DNA from: UBA1413 sp964567485
GTDB lineage: Bacteria > Bacteroidota > Bacteroidia > Bacteroidales > Prolixibacteraceae
Reading direction: 5' to 3'
DNA length: 64,000 bases
Assembly (NCBI GenBank): GCA_964567485.1
Contig: CAZMMX010000012.1
Span: 1 to 64,000, forward strand
Under the pieces are notes generated by a model. That model ran no database searches. It was not told where the DNA came from and saw only the letters and a program-made list of their open reading frames with translations. Shown piece after piece: positions 41,487 to 49,749 of the stretch. A program made the position numbers and the translations under genes. Within the stretch, counting starts at the first letter, position 1, and the number at the start of each line of letters is the position of its first letter.

Positions 41487-42725
41487 TTATTGTTCAAATT
41501 CTGCCCTCAGTATCCGTCTGACCTCGTCAATGGTCTCCTCCTCCAGGTCGGTCCGGGCAATCAGGTCTTCCCTCGTCAGGCTGAGCACATTCTTGGCAGT
41601 GTCGCAACCAATCGCCTTCAGCTCTTCGAGGATCCACGCTTCGATTTCATCGGCAAATTCCTCGAGGTTCACATCTTCGTCATCTTCCTCGATTTCACGG
41701 AAAACATCGATTTCATAACCCGTCAGCTGGCTGGCAAGCTTGATGTTCAGGCCCCCCTTTCCGATGGCCAGGGAGACCTGGTCAGGTTTGAGGTACACCT
41801 CGGCCCGCTTGTTCTGCTCCAGTATTCTGATCGAGCTGATCTTGGCGGGACTCAGGGCCCTCTTAATATAAAGCTGAAGGTTATTGCTGAAATTGATCAC
41901 ATCGATGTTCTCATTGCGTAGTTCCCTGACAATACCATGAATACGTGACCCTTTCATACCCACGCAGGCTCCCACCGGGTCGATACGCTCGTCATAAGAC
42001 TCCACGGCCACCTTGGCACGCTCCCCGGGGATCCTGACAATCTTCTTGATGGTGATCAGTCCGTCAAAAATCTCGGGAATCTCCAGTTCAAAGAGCCTTT
42101 CCAGAAACACCGGAGAGGTTCGCGACAGAATGATCAGTGGCGTGTTATTTCGCAGCTCCACCTTGATCACCACGGCCCTGAGCGAATCCCCCTTGCGGAA
42201 AAAGTCAGAGGGGATCTGCTCATTCTTGGGAAGGATGAGCTCATTGCCCTCATCATCAAGCACCAGAATCTCCTTTTTCCACACCTGGTATACCTCACCA
42301 GTGATGATATCACCGATGCGCTTTTTATATTTTCCGAAGATATGGTCCTTCTCAAGCTCCATAATTTTGCTGGCCAGGTTCTGCCGCAGGTTCAGAATTG
42401 CACGCCGCCCGAAGTCAGCAAATTTCACCTCATCGGTCACATCCTCACCTACTTCATAATCTTCATCAATCTTCTTCGCTTCAGCAAGCGTGATCTCCTT
42501 GGCAGGATCTTCCAGCTTTGCATCTTCCACTACCACCCGGTTGCGCCAAATCTCAAAATCACCCTTGTCGATATTGATGATCACGTCGAAATTCTCATCA
42601 GTGCCAAACTGCCGAATCAGGACGCTTCGGAAAGCATCTTCCAGCACGCTCATCATCGTGGCCCGGTCAATGTTTTTCAATTCCTTGAATTCGGAAAAGG
42701 TATCAATAAGATTCATGTTCTCCAT
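41487..42725 (-). CDS. nusA: transcription termination/antitermination factor NusA
   Basis: This 412-residue RNA polymerase-binding factor has an N-terminal domain (residues 1-125), an S1 domain (GDIITGEVYQVWKKEILVLD) and KH domains with VGACVGMKGSRIHGIVREL and LAIGKGGLNIKLASQLTGYE. A short acidic C-terminal segment ends in a helix-hairpin-like AKNVLSLTREDLIARTDL. It is shorter than the 495-residue E. coli protein, as usual for this phylum. It lies 11 bp after rimP. Confidence 0.96.
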   Translation of the reverse strand: MENMNLIDTFSEFKELKNIDRATMMSVLEDAFRSVLIRQFGTDENFDVIINIDKGDFEIWRNRVVVEDAKLEDPAKEITLAEAKKIDEDYEVGEDVTDEVKFADFGRRAILNLRQNLASKIMELEKDHIFGKYKKRIGDIITGEVYQVWKKEILVLDDEGNELILPKNEQIPSDFFRKGDSLRAVVIKVELRNNTPLIILSRTSPVFLERLFELEIPEIFDGLITIKKIVRIPGERAKVAVESYDERIDPVGACVGMKGSRIHGIVRELRNENIDVINFSNNLQLYIKRALSPAKISSIRILEQNKRAEVYLKPDQVSLAIGKGGLNIKLASQLTGYEIDVFREIEEDDEDVNLEEFADEIEAWILEELKAIGCDTAKNVLSLTREDLIARTDLEEETIDEVRRILRAEFEQ

Positions 42726-42736
42726 GGTTCCCGGTA

Positions 42737-43201
42737 TTATTTAAATGAAATGACAACTTTAGCTCTCTTAATATCCTCATAAACAAATGGCACCTTGCGG
42801 GTGACCAGCTGCTTCTTTCGCTCACCTTCCATTTTCTCCCTGGAGGTGACCTCCAGCACAACACCCGTCTCACCGGCCTCTATCAGGAGACCCCTGAATT
42901 CCTCACCCTGTTGGGTAACCACATCGAGTTCCTTGCCTACATGGCGGCGATACTGCCGGTTCACCTTAAAATACTGGTCGATCCCCGGCGAGGAGACCTG
43001 CAGCTCAAAATCATCGGTTTCCCGGTCGAGATGTGATTCTACATATCGACTGACCGCCACGCAGTCATTGATGGTCACCCCATCGAGACTGTCAATTTCC
43101 ACTTGTATCACCTGTGAGGGTGAGACACGTACATCGACCAAAAACTGGTTTTCCTCCAGTTTTTCGCCGACCAGTTTCGATATTTGCTCTTTCGTAATCA
43201 T
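42737..43201 (-). CDS. rimP: ribosome maturation factor RimP
   Basis: This 154-residue factor is needed for 30S subunit assembly. The N-terminal domain shows LVDVRVSPSQVIQVEIDSLD and VTINDCVAVSRYVESHLD, and FELQVSSPGIDQYFKVNRQY is the family signature. The C-terminal Sm-like domain covers about residues 90-154. The ATG at MITKEQISKL is chosen; an ATG eight codons upstream falls in the leader hairpin. It is the first gene of the rimP-nusA-infB operon and is divergent from lpxD. Confidence 0.94.
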   Translation of the reverse strand: MITKEQISKLVGEKLEENQFLVDVRVSPSQVIQVEIDSLDGVTINDCVAVSRYVESHLDRETDDFELQVSSPGIDQYFKVNRQYRRHVGKELDVVTQQGEEFRGLLIEAGETGVVLEVTSREKMEGERKKQLVTRKVPFVYEDIKRAKVVISFK

Positions 43202-43215
43202 GATCTGTAATAAAA

Positions 43216-43236
43216 TAGGGGACATTTTGCCCCCTA
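43216..43236 (-). promoter_or_regulatory. leader hairpin of the rimP-nusA-infB operon
   Basis: On the minus strand TAGGGGGCA-AAA-TGTCCCCTA forms a 9-bp stem with one G-T pair and a 3-nt loop. It lies between the predicted transcription start and the rimP ATG, ending 14 nt before the ATG, and is not followed by a T-run. It may control translation or mRNA stability. Confidence 0.55.
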
Positions 43237-43262
43237 CCCTCAGCCTTTCTGAAAATATGGCG

Positions 43263-43270
43263 CAAAGTTA
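43263..43270 (-). promoter_or_regulatory. -7 promoter element TAACTTTG of the rimP operon
   Basis: The minus-strand TAACTTTG matches TAnnTTTG and would start a leader of about 55 nt that contains the hairpin at 43216-43236. Confidence 0.6.
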
Positions 43271-43323
43271 ATAAAAATCCACATACATTCTATGGAAAAA
43301 CGAAATTGAATAAAACGAAAGAA

Positions 43324-43353
43324 TTGGTTGTTAATTAATTTACTCTATTTTTG
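43324..43353 (+). promoter_or_regulatory. promoter of the lpxD operon (TTG, 19-nt spacer, TATTTTTG)
   Basis: TTG at 43324-43326, a 19-nt spacer and TATTTTTG at 43346-43353 match the Bacteroidota promoter. The ATG of lpxD lies 20 nt further on. Confidence 0.7.
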
Positions 43354-43373
43354 CAACGCTAAAAGTTATATCC

Positions 43374-44420
43374 ATGAAGTTTACTGTCGGGGAAATTGCA
43401 CAATACCTGCATGGAGAAGTCGTTGGAAATAAAGACGTAACAGTCTCCACCCTGTCAAAAATAGAAGAGGGAAAGTCTGGAAGCCTGGCTTTCCTTTCGA
43501 ATCCGAAGTATGAGCACTTTCTCTATTCTTCGGAGGCCTCGGTCATAGTCGTGAACCGCGATTTCACACCACGGGGTGCCTATAAGGCCACCCTGATCAT
43601 GGTGGAGAATGCCTACCAGGCATTTGCCTCGTTATTACAGTTTTATGCATCCCAAAAGGCCGGTTCCAAAATGGGAATCGAGCAGCCTTCCTTTATCCAT
43701 GAGACGGCCGAAACGGGTGAGGAGCTCTATTTCGGGGCTTTTGCCTATGCCGGCAGCCATGTAAAAATCGGGAAAAGAGTGAAGATATATCCCCAGGTCT
43801 TCATCGGTGATCACGTGACCATCGGTGATGATACGGTGGTTTATGCCGGAGCCAAAATTTACGAGGATTCGGTGATCGGGTCTCGGTGTATCATCCATTC
43901 GGGAGCGGTGATCGGGGCTGATGGTTTTGGCTTTGCGCCCCAGGAAAACGGTAATTACCAGAAAATTCCACAGGTGGGGAACGTAATCGTGGAGGATGAT
44001 GTGGAGATTGGAGCCAACACCACAGTGGATTGTGGCACTATGGGCCCCACCATCATCCGCCAGGGAGTCAAACTCGACAATCTGATCCAGATCGCCCACA
44101 ATTGTGAAATCGGAGAACATACGGTCATGGCTGCACAGTCGGGACTGGCAGGTAGTTCTAAAGTGGGAAAAAACTGCCGCTTCGGAGGACAGGTAGGTCT
44201 GGCAGGCCATCTGACCATCGGAGACAATGTGCAGATCGGTGCCCAGAGCGGAGTGGCCAAGAACATCGCTGCCAATCAGACTGTTCTGGCATCCCCGGCC
44301 ATCGATTACAAACAGGCCGTGCGCATGTATACCGTGATGAAAAACCTGCCGCAGCTCAGACAGGAGGTAATAGACCTCACCAAAGAGATCAACGTAATAA
44401 AAGCTAAATTATCGGAGTAA
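43374..44420 (+). CDS. lpxD: UDP-3-O-(3-hydroxyacyl)glucosamine N-acyltransferase
   Basis: This 348-residue enzyme carries out the third step of lipid A synthesis, adding the N-linked hydroxyacyl chain. An N-terminal uridine-binding domain (residues 1-100) is followed by left-handed beta-helix hexapeptide repeats (IGKRVKIYPQVFIGDHVTIG, VVYAGAKIYEDSVIG). The catalytic His lies in LIQIAHNCEIGEHT. A C-terminal helix (LRQEVIDLTKEINVIKAKL) completes the trimer. It heads the lpxD-lpxC/fabZ-lpxA operon. Confidence 0.96.
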   Translation: MKFTVGEIAQYLHGEVVGNKDVTVSTLSKIEEGKSGSLAFLSNPKYEHFLYSSEASVIVVNRDFTPRGAYKATLIMVENAYQAFASLLQFYASQKAGSKMGIEQPSFIHETAETGEELYFGAFAYAGSHVKIGKRVKIYPQVFIGDHVTIGDDTVVYAGAKIYEDSVIGSRCIIHSGAVIGADGFGFAPQENGNYQKIPQVGNVIVEDDVEIGANTTVDCGTMGPTIIRQGVKLDNLIQIAHNCEIGEHTVMAAQSGLAGSSKVGKNCRFGGQVGLAGHLTIGDNVQIGAQSGVAKNIAANQTVLASPAIDYKQAVRMYTVMKNLPQLRQEVIDLTKEINVIKAKLSE

Positions 44421-44436
44421 CTTGAATCAATAAGTT

Positions 44437-45822
44437 ATGGTTATAATGCAACAAACCCTTGCCCAGCCTTTTTCCATTCATGGGCGGGGACTTCATACTG
44501 GGGTAGACGTCACAATGACTTTCCTTCCCGCACCCGAAAACCATGGTTTTAAATTCCGCAGGACCGATTTAGCCGGGCAACCGGTAATCGAAGCCGACGC
44601 CGATTATGTCGTCGACACCTCCAGAGGAACCCTCCTTGAAAAAGAGGGCGCCCGCGTCGGAACCATAGAACACTCCCTGGCGGCCTTGGTGGGCATGGGC
44701 CTCGACAATGTCATGATCGAGATCAATAACGAAGAAGCCCCCATTATTGACGGCAGCGCCCGCGTTTTCGTGGAAGGCATCGAAAAGGCCGGAATCGTGA
44801 CCCAAAATGTGGAAAGACGCTACCTCGAAATCAAGGAAAAAATAGTCTATCACGACGAAAAGACAGGATCCGAACTGATCGCCCTCCCCGACGATGACTA
44901 TGCCCTGAATGTCAATATCTCTTTCAACAGCAGGGTCCTCAACAACCAGTTCGCCTCCCTGGGGTCTATATCCCGTTTCAGGGAGGAGATCTCCATGTGC
45001 CGCACCTTCGTCTTTTTACATGAACTGGAATATCTTCTCAAACACAACAATCTCATCAAGGGGGGAGACCTGAGCAGTGCCATTGTGATCATCGACAAGG
45101 ACATGAACCAGGAAGAACTTGACCGGCTCGCCGACCTTTTCAATCACGAACGCGTCGCCGTCAAAAAGGAGGGAATCCTGAACAACGTGGATCTTCATTA
45201 CGACAACGAGTGTGCACGTCATAAGCTTCTTGACGTCATCGGCGATCTGGCACTGTCAGGGCGCCATATCAAAGGTCGGATCATCGCCCACAAACCGGGG
45301 CACAGTGCCAATACCAACATGGCCAAAATGCTGAAAAAATCACTCCTCAGCATGGAAAGCGGAGCCCCCCGCTATGATCCCAATGCCGAATCACTCATGG
45401 ACGTGAAGAAAATAACCGAATATCTTCCCCACCGCTATCCCTTTCTTCTGGTCGACAAAATCATCGACATCAGGGAAAACCAGATCGTAGGAGTCAAAAA
45501 CGTGACCATCAATGAGCCTTTTTTCCAGGGTCACTTTCCCGAAGAGCCCGTCATGCCAGGGGTCTTACTGGTAGAGGCCATGGCCCAAACCGGGGGTCTG
45601 CTGGTGCTGAGCCAAATGGTGGGTAAGTATTCCACTTATTTCATCAGGATAGACAATGTAAAATTCCGCAGGAAGGTGATCCCTGGAGACACGCTGCTCT
45701 TCAGGCTGGAACTTACCTCCCCCATCCGCAGGGGCATCGCCATGATGCGCGGAGTATGCTTCATCGGCGATAAAGTGGTGGCCGAAGGGGAATTTATGGC
45801 CCAGATTGTCAGAAACAACTGA
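44437..45822 (+). CDS. lpxC/fabZ: bifunctional UDP-3-O-acyl-GlcNAc deacetylase / 3-hydroxyacyl-ACP dehydratase (LpxC-FabZ fusion)
   Basis: This is a 461-residue fusion. Residues 1 to about 315 are LpxC, the zinc-dependent committed step of lipid A synthesis, with GTIEHSLAALVGMGLDN supplying one zinc His and CARHKLLDVIGDL the second His and the Asp. From about residue 318, TEYLPHRYPFLLVDKI and FFQGHFPEEPVMPGVLLVE form a complete FabZ dehydratase with its catalytic His and Glu. The fusion is standard in Bacteroidota and links lipid A and fatty acid synthesis. It starts 16 bp after lpxD; an alternative ATG is at 44446. Confidence 0.96.
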   Translation: MVIMQQTLAQPFSIHGRGLHTGVDVTMTFLPAPENHGFKFRRTDLAGQPVIEADADYVVDTSRGTLLEKEGARVGTIEHSLAALVGMGLDNVMIEINNEEAPIIDGSARVFVEGIEKAGIVTQNVERRYLEIKEKIVYHDEKTGSELIALPDDDYALNVNISFNSRVLNNQFASLGSISRFREEISMCRTFVFLHELEYLLKHNNLIKGGDLSSAIVIIDKDMNQEELDRLADLFNHERVAVKKEGILNNVDLHYDNECARHKLLDVIGDLALSGRHIKGRIIAHKPGHSANTNMAKMLKKSLLSMESGAPRYDPNAESLMDVKKITEYLPHRYPFLLVDKIIDIRENQIVGVKNVTINEPFFQGHFPEEPVMPGVLLVEAMAQTGGLLVLSQMVGKYSTYFIRIDNVKFRRKVIPGDTLLFRLELTSPIRRGIAMMRGVCFIGDKVVAEGEFMAQIVRNN

Positions 45823-45847
45823 AATACTGTTTAATTTATATAAGTCA

Positions 45848-46630
45848 ATGAAACAGCCGTTAGCGTACGTTCATCCCGAATCAAAAGTTGCCGAGAATGT
45901 AGTTATTGAACCCTTTGTGACGATCGACAAAGATGTGGTCATTGGTGAAGGGAGCAGAATAGGATCGAATGTGACCATTCTTCCCGGCACAAGAATCGGA
46001 AAGAATTGTAAGATATTCCCCGGGGCAGTCATCGGGGCCGCACCCCAGGATCTGAAATTCAGGGGAGAATACAGTACCGTGGAAATCGGTGATAACACCA
46101 CCATCAGGGAGTTTGTGACCGTTCACCGGGGAACTTCTGCCAAGGGGAAAACGGTGGTGGGTAACAACTGCCTTCTCATGGCCTATGTTCATGTGGCCCA
46201 TGACTGCGTTGTTGGGAACAATGTGATCCTGGTCAACAACACCCAGCTTGCCGGAGAGGTGATTATCGACGACTGGGCCATTCTGGCAGGCATGGTGGCC
46301 GTGCACCAGTTCGTTCATGTGGGATCGCACGTCATGGTTGCCGGCGGCTCCCTGGTCCGAAAAGACGTTCCTCCTTTCATCAAGGCAGGCAGAGAACCCC
46401 TCTCTTATATAGGGATCAACTCCATCGGCCTGCGCCGCAGGAACTTCAGCAATGATAAAATCCGCGAAATCCAGGACATCTACCGCTATATTTACCAGAA
46501 AGGGCTCAACACTTCACAGGCCCTGGAAGTGATCGAAGCTGAAATGCCGGCATCTACCGAGAGGGATGAAATCCTCCTTTTTGTCAAGGATTCCAAACGG
46601 GGTATCATCAGGGGTTACTTCCCTGATTAG
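45848..46630 (+). CDS. lpxA: UDP-N-acetylglucosamine O-acyltransferase
   Basis: This 260-residue enzyme carries out the first acylation of lipid A synthesis. A hexapeptide-repeat beta-helix (residues about 1-190: VVIEPFVTIDKDVVIGEGSR, IGKNCKIFPGAVIGAAPQDL) has its catalytic His in MAYVHVAHDCVVGNN. The helical C-terminal domain ends in DSKRGIIRGYFPD. The ATG at MKQPLAYVHPES is chosen, 25 bp after the fabZ stop; a longer start would overlap that gene. It is the last gene of the lipid A operon. Confidence 0.95.
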   Translation: MKQPLAYVHPESKVAENVVIEPFVTIDKDVVIGEGSRIGSNVTILPGTRIGKNCKIFPGAVIGAAPQDLKFRGEYSTVEIGDNTTIREFVTVHRGTSAKGKTVVGNNCLLMAYVHVAHDCVVGNNVILVNNTQLAGEVIIDDWAILAGMVAVHQFVHVGSHVMVAGGSLVRKDVPPFIKAGREPLSYIGINSIGLRRRNFSNDKIREIQDIYRYIYQKGLNTSQALEVIEAEMPASTERDEILLFVKDSKRGIIRGYFPD

Positions 46631-46659
46631 CCCTTCAGAAACTTCTTAAGGTATTTTCT

Positions 46660-47154
46660 ATGAAATTATTCTTCCTGCCGGTTTACGCCGGCATTCTCTT
46701 TCTATTGCCCTTATCCACTCTGGCGCAGGACGGCCATGAGGATCATCGCCATGACCATCACCTGTGGCATGTAGGGTTTGGGGTTGCCGGCACCCATCTT
46801 GTGGGAGAACAGGGGGTGGTGCCCGGATACCATCTCCACCTGACGAAGCAGCTGGGAGAACACCATCAGTGGGGCGCCGGCCTCGGATGGGAAATGATCC
46901 CCGGCAGCCACCATCATAACGGCCTTAACCTGTTGGTTTCCTCGCGCCTCCTCCCCTTTCTTTCGTTGTCGGCAGGACCAGGCGTGGTCATCGGCCGCCA
47001 TGACGGGCATACAGAAATCCTTCCCGCCTTTCACACCGAATTGGTAACCGAATTCAATCTTTGGGGAGTCCATATCGGCCCCATGGCCGGGTTTGGCATT
47101 GACCGGGAGGACCGCCACATTTCCTTAGGGGTTCACCTGGGACTGGGCTTCTGA
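46660..47154 (+). CDS. secreted histidine-rich protein of unknown function
   Basis: This 164-residue exported protein has a signal peptide (LFFLPVYAGILFLLPLSTLA), then a histidine-rich mature start (DGHEDHRHDHHLWHVGFGVA) and alternating hydrophobic strands with further His clusters (GSHHHNGLN, VVIGRHDGHTE) ending in LGVHLGLGF. The last residues suggest a small outer-membrane beta-barrel. The His content suggests metal binding, but no family was recognised. It lies 29 bp after lpxA and may be co-transcribed. Confidence 0.7.
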   Translation: MKLFFLPVYAGILFLLPLSTLAQDGHEDHRHDHHLWHVGFGVAGTHLVGEQGVVPGYHLHLTKQLGEHHQWGAGLGWEMIPGSHHHNGLNLLVSSRLLPFLSLSAGPGVVIGRHDGHTEILPAFHTELVTEFNLWGVHIGPMAGFGIDREDRHISLGVHLGLGF

Positions 47155-47191
47155 GCCGTTACAGGCAGCAGCCCCGTTTCCCCCATTATTA

Positions 47192-48445
47192 TCAATCTTC
47201 TGTTTTATCCGCGACCGTTGGTTTCAGGGTGACCAGTTGGAGAATGACGGCCAGTGCGACGGGGATGGCCAGCATCGCCAGGTCTTTCCCCAGGTTACCG
47301 GCGTCGGTCGATTTTCCCAGCCAGCTGGTGATAAAAGCCCCGGCAAATACCCCGGTCATGTTCATCAGTCCGTAGCCCGCCGCACGATGACGGGGTGAGA
47401 CAAACTGGCAGAGGATGGGCATGTTGTTGGCATCGAACATGCCATAGCCGATCCCGAAGAGCAGTCCGCCCCCCACAATGGGAACCAGGCTGTTCCCGAA
47501 TCCCAGGAGAAACAAGGCCGGAATGGTGAGCGACAGTCCGATGGCCCCGGTATAGATGCGGCCGCGAAGGTTCCGGGAGATCCACCGGTCGGCCAGGATA
47601 CCCCCAGAAATAACCCCGATAAACGAAGAGAAGGCAATGGTGATGGTACTGAGGGGACCTGCCTGTGCCATATCAATTCCCAGGCTTTCCGAGAATAGCG
47701 TGGGGAGCCAGTTCTTGGTGGCCCATCCCGGGAAACTGGGGGCGGCAAAATAAAAGAGGATCACCCAGAAGCTGACGGTTCCCAAGAGCATGCCCAGGCT
47801 GTATTTCACCGATGCCAAACCTCCGGAAGCCCCGGGAGCCTTCATCGCAGCGGGGGCACTCCCGGCTTCCCTCTTTTCATGAAGTAATAAAACCAACACC
47901 AGACTGTAAACCATCCCGACAAGGCCAAAACTCTGAAAAGCGGTCTGCCACGACCAGGCATGGGCTACGGTAGCCCCGAAGCCACCCAGCGCCTGCCCCA
48001 CATACAAACCAGTCATGTGGATACCCACCGCCAGGGAACGGGTGTTACCGCGGTGATAGTCGGCGATCAGCGCCAACCCGGCAGGGATGTAGAGGGCTTC
48101 ACTGACCCCCATAATGGCGCGTAATACATATAACTGGTTGAAACTGGTGCAGTACCCCATGGTCAGGGTCACAAACGACCACACGCCCAGGCTGCCCACA
48201 ATCAGCCACTTCCGGTTGATACGGTCGGCAATCAGCCCGGCCATCGGACTCATCAACCCGTAAATCCACAGGAAAACAGCCATCAACCGGCCGAAATTCT
48301 CGGCCGTTTCCAATTCGTGGATGTCGCCCATCATGGCTACTTTCATAGTCGACAACATCTGCCGGTCCATGTAATTCAACAGGGCCACCACCCACAACAG
48401 GGCGACCACCAGCCAGGGATACCAGTTTTTTTCGGCGAGTCTCAT
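47192..48445 (-). CDS. MFS transporter, probable sialic acid permease
   Basis: This 417-residue inner-membrane carrier has 12 hydrophobic segments. The loop after the second helix has NRKWLIVGSLGVWSFVTL, and the whole resembles the anion:cation symporter branch (hexuronate/sialate). FAINKIDKP-type motifs are absent, as expected. It is the last gene of the sialic acid operon, so NanT is the likely role by position and by analogy with Bacteroides. The ATG at MRLAEKNWYPWL is chosen over one ten codons upstream. Specificity is inferred. Confidence 0.82.
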   Translation of the reverse strand: MRLAEKNWYPWLVVALLWVVALLNYMDRQMLSTMKVAMMGDIHELETAENFGRLMAVFLWIYGLMSPMAGLIADRINRKWLIVGSLGVWSFVTLTMGYCTSFNQLYVLRAIMGVSEALYIPAGLALIADYHRGNTRSLAVGIHMTGLYVGQALGGFGATVAHAWSWQTAFQSFGLVGMVYSLVLVLLLHEKREAGSAPAAMKAPGASGGLASVKYSLGMLLGTVSFWVILFYFAAPSFPGWATKNWLPTLFSESLGIDMAQAGPLSTITIAFSSFIGVISGGILADRWISRNLRGRIYTGAIGLSLTIPALFLLGFGNSLVPIVGGGLLFGIGYGMFDANNMPILCQFVSPRHRAAGYGLMNMTGVFAGAFITSWLGKSTDAGNLGKDLAMLAIPVALAVILQLVTLKPTVADKTED

Positions 48446-48537
48446 TATCGAAGCTTTACATTGATTTATCAGCACTAAATAGTGAAGGATGCCATCACCA
48501 CGCCGGCTTCAGCATCAGGGAGTTCAGCGTCCTTTTC

Positions 48538-49701
48538 TCAGGTCCATTTCTCCAGAGTGGTATACACCTGGTACAATCCCCGGGGAACATGGAAAAAGCC
48601 TTTCCATTTGCCGCCCTTCAGCGGGAGTAAGACCTCGCCGCGACGATTCAGGTAGCCGTACCACTCGCCGAATTCCGGATCGGGAAAGTGCGACCAGGTA
48701 TAGTCGTGGACTTTTTCGAACCAGCTAAGACATTTCTTATCACCGGTCAGGTGAAAGCCCTTGGCCAGGGTGATCAGGGTTTCCATGTGTACCCACCAGA
48801 GCTTCTGGTCCCATTCGAGCTGTTGCACCGGATGGCCTTTGACATCCATGAAATAGAAGATGCCGCCATACTGGGGGTCCCAGCCGTATTCCAGGGTACG
48901 CAGGGCGATGTCCACGGCCTGGCGGGCCAGGGCCGGGCGGTTCAGCCGCACCGACAGGTCCATGATAAACCACATGGCCTCGATGGCATGCCCGGGATTC
49001 AGAAGCCTCCCCTCAAAAGAGTCGTTGAAACTTCCGTCGGGGTTCACATTTTCAAGAATCAACCCTGTTTCAGACTGGTAAAAGACTTCCATCACTTCAT
49101 GCAGCACCTGCTCGATGGTCTCCTCCACCCTTTCCGCAGTGAGAAGATGCTCGATCTCAAGGGAGAGGTTGCACAGGATCATGGGCAGGGAGAATCCCTT
49201 CAGAGGACGGGTGCCGGGCACCGCCTTGGAGAAGCGGCCTTTGGGATTGGAGGCACGACCGAGGATATTCTCAAAGGTGCGCAGGGCCACCTCCCCGTAT
49301 TGCTGATCTCCCGTAGCCCGGAAAAGCTGCCCGAAGGCCATGGTGGCAAAACAGTCGCTGAAAATATTGTAGGGAGCCACCAGCGGCTTCCCCTCACGGG
49401 TGAGGGAGAAATACCAGTTAAGGTTCCCGTCGTGTCCATATTTCTGCAGGAACTCCGCCCCGTGAAGCGCCATGTCGAGCCATTCAGGCCGTTGCTCCAC
49501 CCGGTTGTACAACGAGGAAAACATCCACACCTCTCGTCCCTGCAGCCAGATGAATTTATCGGTATCAAAGACCCTGCCCTGCCGGTCGAGACAGGTGAAA
49601 TAGCCGCCATGCTCCCGGTCGGGGGAGAACTGCTCCCAAAAGGGAACCACATTGTCAAGCAGTTCTGACTTGTATTGCTGAATCAGCTGTTTTACTTCCA
49701 T
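48538..49701 (-). CDS. AGE-family N-acylglucosamine 2-epimerase
   Basis: This is a 387-residue (alpha/alpha)6-barrel enzyme of the renin-binding-protein/AGE family, interconverting ManNAc and GlcNAc. Recognisable blocks are DKFIWLQGREVWMFSSLYNR, NPGHAIEAMWFIMDLS, KLWWVHMETLITLAKGFHLT and DPEFGEWYGYLNRRGEVLL, with the catalytic His residues in GHAIE and in the WWVHME block. In Bacteroides a protein of this type replaces NanE and lets sialic acid flow to GlcNAc without phosphorylation first. It lies in the sialic acid operon between the MFS gene and the mutarotase gene. Confidence 0.9.
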   Translation of the reverse strand: MEVKQLIQQYKSELLDNVVPFWEQFSPDREHGGYFTCLDRQGRVFDTDKFIWLQGREVWMFSSLYNRVEQRPEWLDMALHGAEFLQKYGHDGNLNWYFSLTREGKPLVAPYNIFSDCFATMAFGQLFRATGDQQYGEVALRTFENILGRASNPKGRFSKAVPGTRPLKGFSLPMILCNLSLEIEHLLTAERVEETIEQVLHEVMEVFYQSETGLILENVNPDGSFNDSFEGRLLNPGHAIEAMWFIMDLSVRLNRPALARQAVDIALRTLEYGWDPQYGGIFYFMDVKGHPVQQLEWDQKLWWVHMETLITLAKGFHLTGDKKCLSWFEKVHDYTWSHFPDPEFGEWYGYLNRRGEVLLPLKGGKWKGFFHVPRGLYQVYTTLEKWT

Positions 49702-49749
49702 ACGATGATATCCTGTTATTACCTCCGGAAGATTCCGGCGGAAAGTTAC

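Noticed and set aside
44437..45822. LpxC-FabZ fusion as a novelty
   Set aside because: This fusion is well known throughout Bacteroidota, so it is annotated but not counted as a finding.
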